Part shown: in pieces, positions 1-10,600 of the stretch
Numbering within the stretch: the first letter of the stretch is position 1
How the letters are laid out: the number at the start of each line of letters is the position of its first letter
Notes under the pieces: model-generated
What the model saw: only the letters and a program-made list of their open reading frames with translations
What the model was told of the DNA's origin: nothing
The model's database searches: none
Position numbers and translations under genes: made by a program
Origin: Larkinella sp. C7
Lineage (GTDB): Bacteria > Bacteroidota > Bacteroidia > Cytophagales > Spirosomataceae
Reading direction: 5' to 3'
Length of the DNA: 64,000 nucleotides
Assembly: GCF_006149005.1 (NCBI RefSeq)
Contig: NZ_VBSL01000007.1
Span: forward strand, 287,233 to 351,232

Positions 1-1
1 C

Positions 2-370
2 AGTTTTGAAGGCTGGATTCGGCGGATCATGGTGAATGAGTCCCTGATGTATCTGCGGAAGAACAAACAATGGCGGGCCGAAATTGCGCTGGAAGATGTC
101 GCACCGGAAGCCGACACCACGTTTGCCGATCAGGATTTGATGGCCGAAGATCTGATGAATCTGCTCGAACAGTTGCCAGCAGGCTACAAAACGGTATTCA
201 ATCTCTACGCCATCGAAGGATACAGCCACGCCGAAATAGCCGAATCATTGGGAATCACAGAAAGTACCTCCAAATCGCAACTGCACCGCGCACGGGCTCT
301 CCTGCAACGGTTGCTGACGCAGTTGGACGTAAAAAAAAAATCAATAAGTTATGAGCCAGCATCCTATTGA
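2..370 (+). CDS. ECF-type RNA polymerase sigma factor, 5' truncated by the window edge
   Basis: The frame is open from the first bases of the window, so the true start lies outside it. The remaining residues include the end of sigma region 2 (FEGWIRRIMVNESLMYLRK) and a full region 4 helix-turn-helix (LPAGYKTVFNLYAIEGYSHAEIAESLGITESTSKSQLHRAR). Both are typical of Bacteroidota ECF sigma factors. The gene ends 20 bp inside the next gene, so the two are probably co-translated. The downstream membrane protein and beta-barrel-like protein fit an envelope-sensing sigma/anti-sigma unit. The family assignment is firm; the regulon is unknown. Confidence 0.9.
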   Translation, partial: SFEGWIRRIMVNESLMYLRKNKQWRAEIALEDVAPEADTTFADQDLMAEDLMNLLEQLPAGYKTVFNLYAIEGYSHAEIAESLGITESTSKSQLHRARALLQRLLTQLDVKKKSISYEPASY

Positions 371-1193
371 CGATCTGTTTTCCAGCCAGTTAAGGGACCA
401 CAGGGTAAAACCGGAACGGGCTTCGTGGGAAGAACTACAACGCCGAATGAACGCGAAGGAAGAACGCAAATCGCCATTTGTCTGGTGGTATGCGTCAGCC
501 GCCAGCGTAGCCGTACTGCTGTTGGTGTCGTGGTGGTTGTGGTCGGGCGATGAAACCGTCAAAACTGGTCCGGCAACCAACCGAATAGCGAAGCAGACGC
601 CGAAAAAAGCCGCACCGGGCCAGCAACCTTCACCATCAAAAACCGACCTGGCATCAGCGATGGACGAAGTGGAAAAACCAGTCATCGCGTTTGAAAAACC
701 GGCGGTCCGCCGAAACAACAGTCCGAACGAAGACAGCCGTCCGGTTGAAAAACCGGCTCCAAGTATCGCTGAGGAACTGGTAGTCAATGAAAAACCGCCC
801 CTTTCAATTCCGCAGGAAGAGGTTCGGAAACCGGAAGTGTTGCTTGCGGCCGAAGAAGCTCCCAAGCAGGCCGAGCGAACATTGGTGGTTCAGATGGCGG
901 CTCCAGAAATCAAACCAACGGCTCTGGTTGTGTCAACGGAACCCGGAAATGCTGATTTTACGGGGCGTAACGAGGATCAGCCGAAGAAAAAACGCTTTCG
1001 TTTGGGCCGGGTGCTGCGCCAGTTCAACAAGATAAAATCCGGTGAGCCCGTCGAATGGGAAGAGGTGGGCGTTCAGCCGGGGGCGTTGCTGGCCCGGGCG
1101 TCGGAGCGGGTTCAGGAAGGCAAAGAGAAAATTTCCAGTTCGTATGAGAACCTGCGCTACAATGCATTCAAGAAAAATCCAAACAACAAATAG
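351..1193 (+). CDS. Single-pass membrane protein, probable anti-sigma partner
   Basis: This 280-aa protein has a short cytoplasmic N-terminus (about residues 1-44), one hydrophobic segment near residues 45-62, and a long Pro/Glu/Lys-rich region that would lie in the periplasm. There is no recognisable catalytic domain. It starts inside the upstream sigma factor gene (20-bp overlap). In Cytophagales, proteins of this build next to an ECF sigma factor usually act as anti-sigma factors or linked envelope proteins. That role is inferred from position and topology, because no zinc-binding anti-sigma motif is visible. Confidence 0.75.
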   Translation: MSQHPIDDLFSSQLRDHRVKPERASWEELQRRMNAKEERKSPFVWWYASAASVAVLLLVSWWLWSGDETVKTGPATNRIAKQTPKKAAPGQQPSPSKTDLASAMDEVEKPVIAFEKPAVRRNNSPNEDSRPVEKPAPSIAEELVVNEKPPLSIPQEEVRKPEVLLAAEEAPKQAERTLVVQMAAPEIKPTALVVSTEPGNADFTGRNEDQPKKKRFRLGRVLRQFNKIKSGEPVEWEEVGVQPGALLARASERVQEGKEKISSSYENLRYNAFKKNPNNK

Positions 1194-1197
1194 AACC

Positions 1198-2214
1198 ATG
1201 AAATCCGTATTCACCACCCTCCTGATGCTGTTCGGTAGCCTGGCGTGGGCCGCTCCCGAAAGTCTGAAAGCCGATTCGCTGGTCATTTTATTCGGCAACA
1301 AAACCCGGCTGGTTATCCACTCCAACGACAAAGAAGGAATCCGGCAGTTGTCCAATTACGACATCAATAAAATTATCCGTGACATGGGCATGAAGCTCGA
1401 TTCTGCCAAAGCGGGGGAGACGTTCATTGTGATCGACGAAAACCGGGTGCAGCGGTATTTGCAGGATACGGTTTTGATTGTAACCCAGCGGGATGGCGAA
1501 GTGAGCGTAACGATCAAAGAATCGGACGATCGGCGTTATGAGCGTTCGGATAGCGACTCGGACTGGTCGAGCCGGAACCACAACCGTCGTCGGAAAAAAG
1601 ACAATTGGGACATCGGAGCCGAGGGGGGCGGTATTGGGCTGAACAGCCTGGTTGAGAAGAGCGCCAACCCGAATTATCCCGCAGAAAGTTACCGACTACG
1701 GCCGTTAGGTTCCCGCTACATCAGCCTGGCGCTGAGCCAGATGCCGACCATTGCCCGGAGCCAGCACGTAGGTTTCAAACTCTATTACGGAATAGAAGTA
1801 TCGTGGAATAACTACATGTTTGAAAACGATGTCATTGCCCAAAAAGGGGCTGATGGGATTGTTTTTTCGGATGCCGGGCGGGATTTAAAAAAAAGTAAGC
1901 TGACGGTTTGTTCCGTGAATCTGCCGGTGGTGCCACGGCTCAGTTTTTACAACAGCAGTGGCCGTAAGATGGGCCATCTGGGTTTCGGTGGATACGTAGG
2001 GTACCGGGTCGATAGCTATACGAAAATCAAAGAGCAGGATAACAACAAAGAGCGGCAACACTCGAACTTTTACCTGAATGATTTTCGCTACGGTCTTATT
2101 GCCCACATCGGCATTGCCCGTACGAACTTCTTTATCAAGTACGATCTGAATCCAATGTTCCAGGACAACAAAGGGCCAAACGTTCGGGCGTTGAGTTTCG
2201 GAATCGGTTTATAA
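1198..2214 (+). CDS. Secreted outer-membrane beta-barrel-like protein
   Basis: The start at 1198 gives a clean signal peptide (MKSVFTTLLMLFGSLAWA) and a 338-aa protein. An open frame extends upstream to 1042 but would only add residues overlapping the previous gene. The C-terminal half alternates aromatic and polar residues and ends in a pattern typical of small outer-membrane barrels (ALSFGIGL). The middle has a basic Arg/Asp/Lys-rich linker. It lies 4 bp after the putative anti-sigma gene, so the three genes form one operon. A PorT-like or outer-membrane beta-barrel (OMP_b-brl) identity is likely; the function is unknown. Confidence 0.7.
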   Translation: MKSVFTTLLMLFGSLAWAAPESLKADSLVILFGNKTRLVIHSNDKEGIRQLSNYDINKIIRDMGMKLDSAKAGETFIVIDENRVQRYLQDTVLIVTQRDGEVSVTIKESDDRRYERSDSDSDWSSRNHNRRRKKDNWDIGAEGGGIGLNSLVEKSANPNYPAESYRLRPLGSRYISLALSQMPTIARSQHVGFKLYYGIEVSWNNYMFENDVIAQKGADGIVFSDAGRDLKKSKLTVCSVNLPVVPRLSFYNSSGRKMGHLGFGGYVGYRVDSYTKIKEQDNNKERQHSNFYLNDFRYGLIAHIGIARTNFFIKYDLNPMFQDNKGPNVRALSFGIGL

Positions 2215-2229
2215 GAATTTCTGAGGGGT

Positions 2230-2269
2230 AAAAACCGTCGTTGGCGCAGGCCAGTGGCGGTTTTTGTTT
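2230..2269 (+). terminator. Rho-independent terminator after the sigma operon
   Basis: AAAAACCG (2230-2237) pairs with CGGTTTTT (2258-2265), and an inner TTGGC/GCCAG stem extends the hairpin. A T-rich stretch follows. It sits 16 bp after the stop codon of the barrel-like gene. Confidence 0.7.
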
Positions 2270-2310
2270 GTTACTAAATTGGTTCAGCTAAATTTATTTT
2301 AAGCGAATAG

Positions 2311-2340
2311 TTGACTTAGCAAAAAAAGCATGTAATTTTG
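2311..2340 (+). promoter_or_regulatory. Bacteroidota-type promoter for the tRNA cluster
   Basis: TTG at 2311-2313 is followed after 19 nt by TAATTTTG at 2333-2340, matching the -33/-7 consensus of the Bacteroidota housekeeping sigma factor. The predicted start of transcription is near 2346, about 55 nt before tRNA-Tyr. Confidence 0.75.
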
Positions 2341-2401
2341 CAACTCCGTTGGCAGAAGTGCTGGTTGAGTGACATCAAAAAGTGCTTTTTAAGGACTGAA
2401 A

Positions 2402-2487
2402 GGGGAGTTTCCAGAGTGGCCAAATGGATCAGACTGTAAATCTGCTGGCGTACGCCTTCGGAGGTTCGAATCCTCCACTCCCCACCA
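2402..2487 (+). tRNA. tRNA-Tyr (GTA)
   Basis: The acceptor strands GGGGAGT and ACTCCCC pair fully. The anticodon loop holds GTA. A long variable arm, as expected of a bacterial tRNA-Tyr, precedes the T-arm with loop TTCGAAT. The discriminator is A and CCA is encoded at 2485-2487. Confidence 0.95.
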
Positions 2488-2569
2488 AGTAAAAGTGAAG
2501 TTAGTTTATAGTTTTGAGTTTATCGTTTCCGGTTGAAACGGCGAGCACTAAAATTAAAAACGAAAAAAA

Positions 2570-2645
2570 GCGGGAGTAGCTCATTTGGTAGAGCGGTAGC
2601 CTTCCAAGCTTCAGGTGGCCGGTTCGAGCCCGGTCTCCCGCTCCA
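2570..2645 (+). tRNA. tRNA-Gly (TCC)
   Basis: The acceptor GCGGGAG pairs with CTCCCGC. The D-arm is GCTC...GAGC, the anticodon loop CTTCCAA reads TCC, and the T-loop is TTCGAGC. The discriminator is T and CCA is encoded at 2643-2645. Confidence 0.95.
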
Positions 2646-2711
2646 GATAATGAATAGTGTATAATGAACATGACGAGTCAATCATTTTCATTCTGCATTA
2701 TTCATTTTTCT

Positions 2712-2719
2712 TAGTTTTG
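2712..2719 (+). promoter_or_regulatory. Possible -7 element for tRNA-Thr and tuf
   Basis: TAGTTTTG matches TAnnTTTG twelve bases before tRNA-Thr. I do not see a TTG at the right distance upstream, so this may be a weak or secondary promoter inside the tRNA cluster. Confidence 0.4.
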
Positions 2720-2730
2720 CGTATACAAAA

Positions 2731-2802
<72 letters not shown>

Positions 2803-2861
2803 CAGAAACGGCAAATTTCAATCAATTAAAAATAACCAGTTCAATTTAAGCTTTTCCAACA

Positions 2862-4049
<1,188 letters not shown>

Positions 4050-4062
4050 TACAAGGCTATTG

Positions 4063-4101
4063 AAACAAGTGCATTTCTTTCGGGGAATGCACTTGTTTTT
4101 T
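4063..4101 (+). terminator. tuf terminator
   Basis: A perfect 13-bp stem (4063-4075 with 4086-4098) and a 10-nt loop are followed by a T run. The 3' arm of the hairpin contains the TTG that serves as the -33 element of the next promoter, so terminator and promoter overlap. Confidence 0.9.
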
Positions 4102-4121
4102 CTGAATATTTAGTAACTTTG
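4093..4121 (+). promoter_or_regulatory. Promoter for tRNA-Trp, secE, nusG and the L11/L1 operon
   Basis: TTG at 4093-4095, an 18-nt spacer and TAACTTTG at 4114-4121 match the Bacteroidota consensus. The -33 element lies in the 3' arm of the tuf terminator. The transcript would start near 4127 and read through tRNA-Trp into secE. Confidence 0.75.
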
Positions 4122-4225
4122 CAGTCCGTTTCGGCGGGCAAACCGGAACAAAGAGAAAAGAGCTAAGATAAAAGGCCTGATTCGCATCTTTTGTCTTACT
4201 TCTTTTCTCTTTCTTCTAACTAAAC

Positions 4226-4299
4226 ACGGGTGTAGTTCAAGGGTAGAATAGCGGTCTCCAAAACCGTTGATGGGAGTTCGAATCTCTCCACCCGTGCCA
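4226..4299 (+). tRNA. tRNA-Trp (CCA)
   Basis: The acceptor ACGGGTG pairs with CACCCGT. The anticodon loop CTCCAAA reads CCA. The T-arm GGGAG/CTCTC has loop TTCGAAT. The discriminator is G and CCA is encoded at 4297-4299. It lies 12 bp before secE, a placement seen widely in Bacteroidota. Confidence 0.95.
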
Positions 4300-4311
4300 A
4301 TCACATCACAG

Positions 4312-4503
4312 ATGGACAAGGTTACCTCATTTCTGAAAGACTCCCTGGAGGAGGTTCAGCACAATGTTACATGGCCAAAGTTTGGCGATTTGCAAGCCAG
4401 CTCAACATTGGTCTTGATTGCATCGCTGATTTTTGCACTGCTGGTAGGAGGCATCGATTTCTTGTTTGAAAACGCGCTGAATCTTTTTTATCAGTCGTTT
4501 TGA
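4312..4503 (+). CDS. secE: Preprotein translocase subunit SecE
   Basis: SecE is the small essential subunit that clamps SecY in the Sec translocon. The 63-aa form has an amphipathic N-terminal helix with the conserved EVQHNVTWPKF motif, then one membrane segment (about residues 33-55). The start at 4312 is chosen because the longer open frame from 4267 lies inside tRNA-Trp. Its place before nusG is the usual one. Confidence 0.95.
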   Translation: MDKVTSFLKDSLEEVQHNVTWPKFGDLQASSTLVLIASLIFALLVGGIDFLFENALNLFYQSF

Positions 4504-4581
4504 TGCCAGGTCATAATTGTCTCTGTGTGATTCGGAGTTGGTAATCATTCAGCAACAATTACAATTCGTAACGAATTCACG

Positions 4582-5139
4582 ATGGAAAGCGGAATCAAAT
4601 GGTATGTCGTCCGGGCCATTTCTGGCCAGGAAAAGAAAGTCAAGTCTTATCTGGAAAATGAGATTGCCAGACAAGGGTTGGGTGACTTTGTTCCTCAGAT
4701 TCTGATTCCGTCTGAAAAAGTATACGAAATGCGGAACGGAAAAAAGCGGGTTCGTGAGAAAACGTTCTTTCCGGGCTATATTTTAATTTCAGCCGATCTC
4801 TCCAACGGTGAAGTTTCCCACTTGATTACCAGCATGCCTGGTGTTCTGGGTTTTCTGGGAAACGCCAACGGTCCGACCAAAATACCGGTTCCGTTGCGGC
4901 AGGCTGAGGTAAACCGTATTTTAGGGAAAGTCGATGAGGTGACTCAGGAAGTAACGACACCTACGGTATCGTTTATTAAAGGAGAGTCGGTAAAAGTGGT
5001 TGATGGCCCGTTCAGCGGCTTCATCGGAACCGTCGAAGAAGTGTTCGACGAACGGAAGAAACTGAATGTGGTAGTCAAAATTTTCGGTAGAAATACCCCT
5101 GTAGAGCTGAGTTACGCACAAGTAGAAAAGGAAAATTAA
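4582..5139 (+). CDS. nusG: Transcription termination/antitermination protein NusG
   Basis: NusG binds RNA polymerase and promotes elongation and coupling to translation or Rho. The 185-aa protein has the NGN domain (KWYVVRAISGQEKKVKSYL near the start, FPGYILI in the middle) and a C-terminal KOW domain (VKVVDGPFSGFIGTVEEV). An upstream in-frame ATG at 4517 exists in another frame only and is not used. It lies between secE and rplK as in most bacteria. Confidence 0.97.
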   Translation: MESGIKWYVVRAISGQEKKVKSYLENEIARQGLGDFVPQILIPSEKVYEMRNGKKRVREKTFFPGYILISADLSNGEVSHLITSMPGVLGFLGNANGPTKIPVPLRQAEVNRILGKVDEVTQEVTTPTVSFIKGESVKVVDGPFSGFIGTVEEVFDERKKLNVVVKIFGRNTPVELSYAQVEKEN

Positions 5140-5224
5140 CTGGCTATGCCCGAGACCATGCCGTCGTATGCTTCCCACTGGACGGACAGTCATTCGCAGG
5201 GCTTAGCGTAACAAACCAGAAGCA

Positions 5225-5668
5225 ATGGCAAAAGAAGTAGTTGGCTACGTGAAATTGCAGGTGAAGGGTGGTGCTGCCAATCCCTCTCCTCCGATCGGAC
5301 CAGCGTTGGGTTCCAAGGGTTTGAACATCATGGAATTCTGCAAGCAGTTCAACGGACGGACGCAGGATAAGGCAGGCATGGTCCTTCCAGTACTGATCAC
5401 GTACTACAAAGACAAATCGTTTGAATTTGTCATCAAAACACCGCCTGCACCCATCCTGTTGATGGAGGCTGCCAAAGTAAAAACCGCTTCGGCTCAGCCG
5501 AACCGGAACAAAGTTGGCTCAGTAACCTGGGATCAAGTTCGGCAGATTGCTGAAACGAAAATGCCGGATCTGAACGCCTTTACCATCGAATCAGCGATGA
5601 AGATGATTGCCGGTACCGCCCGGAGTATGGGCATCACGGTATCGGGGAAAGCTCCCTGGGACAATTAA
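5225..5668 (+). CDS. rplK: 50S ribosomal protein L11
   Basis: L11 forms the base of the L7/L12 stalk with 23S rRNA. The 147-aa sequence has the proline-rich N-terminal motif ([20 protein letters not shown]) and the RNA-binding C-terminal domain with the GTARSMGI segment. It starts the rplK-rplA-rplJ-rplL cluster, 27 bp before rplA. Confidence 0.98.
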   Translation: MAKEVVGYVKLQVKGGAANPSPPIGPALGSKGLNIMEFCKQFNGRTQDKAGMVLPVLITYYKDKSFEFVIKTPPAPILLMEAAKVKTASAQPNRNKVGSVTWDQVRQIAETKMPDLNAFTIESAMKMIAGTARSMGITVSGKAPWDN

Positions 5669-5695
5669 TTTCAGCAGTCAAATTCAGAGAAGATA

Positions 5696-6394
5696 ATGGG
5701 AAAATTGACTAAAAAACAAAAGGATGCTCTGAGCAAATACGAAGTTGCGAAAGAGTACTCATTGGCGCAGGCTGCCGAGATTTTAAAGACAATCTCGTAT
5801 ACGAAGTTTGACGCTTCGGTGGACATCGACGTTCGTTTGGGCGTTGACCCCCGGAAAGCAGATCAAATGGTACGGGGTGTGGCTACACTGCCCCACGGTA
5901 CGGGTAAAACCGTTCGTGTGCTGGTATTGTGCACACCGGATAAAGAAGCTGAAGCGAAAGAAGCGGGTGCTGATTTCGTTGGGCTGGACGAGTATATTAC
6001 CAAAATCGAACAAGGCTGGACGGACGTTGACGTAATCATCACGATGCCGAACGTCATGGCTAAAGTTGGTAAACTGGGCCGGGTTCTGGGACCGCGCGGA
6101 TTGATGCCAAACCCGAAATCGGGCACGGTGACGCCGGAAGTAGGCAAGGCGGTTCGTGAAGTGAAAGCCGGTAAAATCGACTTCAAAGTCGATAAATTCG
6201 GAATCATTCACGCCGGTATTGGTAAAGTGTCGTTCGACCCGGACAAACTGGCCGAAAACGCACAGGAAATTATTGCAACCCTGCTGCGCCTGAAGCCTTC
6301 GTCCTCAAAAGGTACGTATGTAAGAACGATTCATTTGTCAAGCACGATGAGTCCGAGTGTAGTAATTGATAAAACGACGGTATCAGGACTGTAA
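5696..6394 (+). CDS. rplA: 50S ribosomal protein L1
   Basis: L1 forms the L1 stalk that helps release deacylated tRNA, and in many bacteria represses its own operon. The 232-aa length is standard. The conserved [19 protein letters not shown] segment is near residues 123-141. The stop codon is 1 bp before the rplJ start, showing tight coupling. Confidence 0.98.
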   Translation: MGKLTKKQKDALSKYEVAKEYSLAQAAEILKTISYTKFDASVDIDVRLGVDPRKADQMVRGVATLPHGTGKTVRVLVLCTPDKEAEAKEAGADFVGLDEYITKIEQGWTDVDVIITMPNVMAKVGKLGRVLGPRGLMPNPKSGTVTPEVGKAVREVKAGKIDFKVDKFGIIHAGIGKVSFDPDKLAENAQEIIATLLRLKPSSSKGTYVRTIHLSSTMSPSVVIDKTTVSGL

Positions 6395-6395
6395 C

Positions 6396-6932
6396 ATGAC
6401 ACGGGAAGAAAAAGGAGCGATTATTGAGGAACTGAGCGAGAAGTTCAAGACGGTTCCCTACTTCTATATCACCGATGCCAGTGGCATGTCGGTTGCCGAA
6501 GTAAACAAACTGCGTCGGATGTGTTTCGACCAGGGTATCGAATACCGGGTTATCAAAAACACACTGATCCGGAAAGCACTGGAAACGCTGGAAACCGATT
6601 ATGCTTCCTTCGATGAGGCTGTATTAACGGGATTCTCCGGCGTAATGTTCCACGCAGAATCGGGTAAAGTTCCAGCCAAGCTGATCAAACAATACCGCAA
6701 AGAAGCCGGTAATGATAAGCTGAAACTGAAAGGGGCATCGGTGGATTACAGCCTGTTTATTGGTCACGACCAACTGGAGACGCTGTTGACGCTGAAGACC
6801 AAGAACGAACTCATCGGCGACGTTATCGCCTTGCTGCAATCACCTGCCAAGAATGTTATTTCTGGTCTGCAGAGTGGTGGCAACAAACTGGCCGGTATCC
6901 TCAAAACACTGTCGGAGCGGGAAGCCGCCTGA
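6396..6932 (+). CDS. rplJ: 50S ribosomal protein L10
   Basis: L10 anchors L7/L12 dimers to the ribosome. I chose the start at 6396 (MTREEKGAIIEELSEKF), giving 178 aa, because the longer frame from 6366 overlaps the end of rplA. The gene follows rplA with a 1-bp gap, leaving no room for the long L10 leader known in Escherichia coli, so any L10 autoregulation must work differently here. Confidence 0.96.
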   Translation: MTREEKGAIIEELSEKFKTVPYFYITDASGMSVAEVNKLRRMCFDQGIEYRVIKNTLIRKALETLETDYASFDEAVLTGFSGVMFHAESGKVPAKLIKQYRKEAGNDKLKLKGASVDYSLFIGHDQLETLLTLKTKNELIGDVIALLQSPAKNVISGLQSGGNKLAGILKTLSEREAA

Positions 6933-7026
6933 CGCAATACAATGCTCACGGACTAACGGCTAATCGCCCCGGTCCCTGGGTACAGTTTTAAATCAATTTT
7001 GTAACAATCTAATCAAGAATACGAAA

Positions 7027-7407
7027 ATGGCAGATTTGAAAGCGTTCGCGGAGCAGCTTGTCAACCTGACGGTAAAAGAAGTTAACGAACTGGCTGCTAT
7101 TCTGAAAGACGAATACGGCATCGAACCAGCAGCAGCAGCACCAGTAATGGTAGCCGGTGGTGGTGGCGGTGAAGAAGTGGCGGCCGCTCCTGAGAAAACG
7201 TCTTTTGACGTGATCCTGAAAGCAGCAGGCGCCAGCAAACTGGCCGTTGTGAAATTGGTGAAAGACCTGACCGGTCTGGGCCTGAAAGAAGCCAAGGAAT
7301 TGGTTGATACAGCTCCAAAACCAGTAAAAGAAGGTGTTGCGAAAGACGAAGCCGAAGCGCTGCGCAAGCAACTGGAAGAAGCCGGAGCAGAAGTTGAAGT
7401 GAAATAA
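7027..7407 (+). CDS. rplL: 50S ribosomal protein L7/L12
   Basis: L7/L12 recruits translation GTPases. The 126-aa protein has the dimerising N-terminal helix pair, an Ala/Gly-rich flexible hinge with a run of five glycines broken by none (residues about 41-45), and the conserved C-terminal domain ([30 protein letters not shown]). It lies 94 bp after rplJ. Confidence 0.98.
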   Translation: MADLKAFAEQLVNLTVKEVNELAAILKDEYGIEPAAAAPVMVAGGGGGEEVAAAPEKTSFDVILKAAGASKLAVVKLVKDLTGLGLKEAKELVDTAPKPVKEGVAKDEAEALRKQLEEAGAEVEVK

Positions 7408-7529
7408 CCCTGCTTGGGGCATCACATTCTCCCCCGGGAATAGGCCTGGCATCTGTCAGGTCTTTTCCTGTTTGGGGAGTTTTGCGCTGTACACACGGGA
7501 AAGCAAACTATTTTCCTGTATATTACGTT

Positions 7530-7568
7530 GTCCGTTTACGCCCTTTTGTATACCAAAAGTAAGCGGAC
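7530..7568 (+). promoter_or_regulatory. Hairpin in the rpoB leader
   Basis: GTCCGTTTAC (7530-7539) pairs with GTAAGCGGAC (7559-7568) with one mismatch, and an inner CTTTTG/CAAAAG stem closes the loop. It ends 39 bp before the rpoB start. There is no T run, so it is more likely a processing or translational control element than a terminator. Confidence 0.5.
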
Positions 7569-7607
7569 GAGTCAATCTCGATCACTATAACTAAACGCAA
7601 CGAAGTC

Positions 7608-10600
7608 TTGGCTACGAAAACAACCACGCGTATAAGCTTTGCGAAAATCAAACCAGTGATCGAATATCCGGATTTTTTGGATGTTCAGATACAATCTTTC
7701 CAAGATTTTTTTCAGTTAGACACCCCTTCTGATAATCGTTCGAAAGAAGGTTTGTTTAAAGTTTTTCAAGAAAATTTTCCGATTTCTGACTCCCGCGAAA
7801 ATTTCGTGCTGGAGTTTATCGATTATTCGGTGGATCCCCCGAAATATTCGGTCGATGAGTGTATCGACCGGGGTCTGACGTATTCGGTGCCTTTGAAAGC
7901 CAAGTTAAGGCTTTCCTGTAACGATGCGGATAACGAAGACTTCGAGACCATTGAGCAGGAAGTATTTTTAGGAAATATTCCGTACATGACCGCGAAAGGT
8001 TCGTTTGTCATCAACGGGGCCGAGCGGGTAATTGTTTCTCAATTGCACCGTTCACCGGGCGTGTTCTTCTCCATGAGCAAGCACACCAACGGAACGAAAT
8101 TGTATTCAGCACGGATCATTCCGTTCAAAGGATCGTGGATTGAATTCTCGACCGACGTCAACAATGTTATGTATGCTTATATCGACCGGAAAAAGAAATT
8201 TCCGGTAACGACGTTGCTGCGTGCCATTGGCTTTGGTTCAGATAAGGAAATCCTGGATTTGTTCGGATTGTCTGAAGAGATACCGGCAACACCGGCAAAC
8301 CTGAAAAAAGTAGTAGGCCGTCGGCTAGCTGCACGGGTTTTGCGGACGTGGACGGAAGATTTTGTGGATGAAGATACGGGAGAAGTGGTGTCAATCAGCC
8401 GGAATGAGGTATTGATGGAGCGTGATTCGGTTATTGCGGCCGATCACATCGACACCATTACCGATTCAGGACAGAAGTCGATCATCCTGCACAAGGAGGA
8501 TATGAACGTCGCTGATTACAACATCATCTACAACACCCTGCAGAAAGATAGCTCCAACTCGGAGAAAGAAGCGGTTGAGCAAATCTACCGTCAACTTCGG
8601 AACACCGAGGCTCCGGATGAGCAAACCGCCCGTGAAATCATCCAGAGTTTGTTCTTCTCGGACAAACGCTATGACTTAGGCGATGTTGGCCGCTACCGGA
8701 TCAATAAAAAACTGGGTCTGGACGTAGCGCCCGATACGAAGGTCTTGACGACGGAAGATATCGTTTCCATCGTGAAATACCTGATCGGTCTGATCAACTC
8801 CAAAGCCGTTGTCGATGATATTGACCACCTGAGCAACCGGCGCGTCCGGACGGTCGGTGAGCAATTGTATGCCCAATTTGGCGTCGGTCTGGCGCGGATG
8901 GCACGGACGATCAAGGAACGGATGAATGTTCGGGATAACGAAGATTTCAAACCGGTCGATTTGATCAACGCCCGGACCTTGTCCTCGGTCATCAACTCGT
9001 TCTTTGGTACGAACCAGTTGTCGCAGTTCATGGACCAGACGAACCCGCTGGCCGAAGTAACGCACAAGCGTCGGATGTCGGCACTCGGACCCGGTGGACT
9101 GTCGCGCGAGCGGGCCGGTTTTGAAGTACGTGACGTTCACTACACGCACTACGGTCGTCTGTGTACGATTGAAACGCCGGAAGGACCGAACATCGGTTTG
9201 ATCTCGTCGCTTTGCGTCTACGCAAAGGTGAACAGCATGGGCTTTATCGAAACGCCTTACCGCATTATTGACAGCGGTAAAGTCGTGCCCGATATCCCGG
9301 TGAAATACCTGACTGCCGAAGAAGAAGATACGCATTATATCGCCCAGGCGAATACGCAGGTCGATCCGAAAGGGGTGCTGACGGGAGACCGGATCAAGTC
9401 ACGTTTTGAAGGTGACTTCCCCATCTCGGAACCGTCGAGCATTACCTATATGGATATTGCGCCGAACCAGATTGTTTCGGTGGCTGCTTCGATGATTCCG
9501 TTCCTGGAACACGATGATGCCAACCGGGCCTTGATGGGATCGAACATGCAACGGCAGGCCGTTCCGCTGCTCCGCCCGCAGGCTCCGATCGTCGGAACCG
9601 GTCTGGAAGGACGCGTCGCGATTGATTCCCGCGCTTTGGTTATTGCCGAAGAAAACGGCGTGATCGAGTTCGTGGATTCGACCAAAATTGTGGTTCGCTA
9701 CGATTTGGCCGACGATCAGCGGTTGATCAGCTTTGACGACGATCTGAAGACCTACAACCTGATTAAATTCCGCCGGACGAACCAGGATACCTGCATCAAC
9801 CTGCGGCCGATGGTTCTGAAAGGTCAGAAAGTGAAAAAAGGCGAACCGCTTTGCGAAGGATACGCAACTGAAGGTGGTGAGCTGGCGCTGGGCCGGAACA
9901 TGAAGGTGGCCTTCATGCCCTGGCAGGGTTACAACTTTGAGGATGCGATTGTGATTTCGGAGCGCGTTGTTCGCGAAGACATCTTTACGTCGATCCACAT
10001 TGAAGAGTTCGAACTGGAAGTACGTGATACCAAACGTGGTGAAGAGGAACTGACGGCTGAAATTCCGAACGTTTCGGAAGAAACTGTGAAGAACCTCGAC
10101 GAAAACGGGATTGTTCGCGTCGGTACGGAAGTGAAGGAAGGCGATATTCTGATTGGTAAAATTACACCAAAAGGAGAAAGCGATCCGACGCCGGAAGAAA
10201 AACTGCTCCGGGCCATTTTTGGTGACAAAGCCGGTGACGTGAAGGATGCTTCCAAAAAAGCACCGCCGTCGCTGAAAGGTGTCGTCATTGATACGAAGCT
10301 ATTCTCGCGTCCGAACAAAGACGAACGCTCGAAACACAAGGATGAGATCAAGGCGTTGATGAAACGGTATAGCCGGGAGTTGATCGGTGTGCGCGAGCGC
10401 ATGATCAACAAGATGTCGACGTTGCTGGAAGGGAAGACTTCGCAGGGAATCAACCACAAATTCGGCGATAACATCACGAGCAAGGGCGTTAAGTTTACCC
10501 GGAAGAACATCACGGATAACCTGTTCCCGGACAAAAACCCGTATCGTGACGAAAGCAGCTATTCCGTTCCGGAAGAAGTAAACCTGCTGGGTGACCTGTT

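Noticed and set aside
4225..4298. tRNA-Trp shifted by one base (acceptor CACGGGT/ACCCGTG)
   Set aside because: That frame would give a C discriminator and no CCA. Starting at 4226 gives the expected G discriminator and an encoded CCA.
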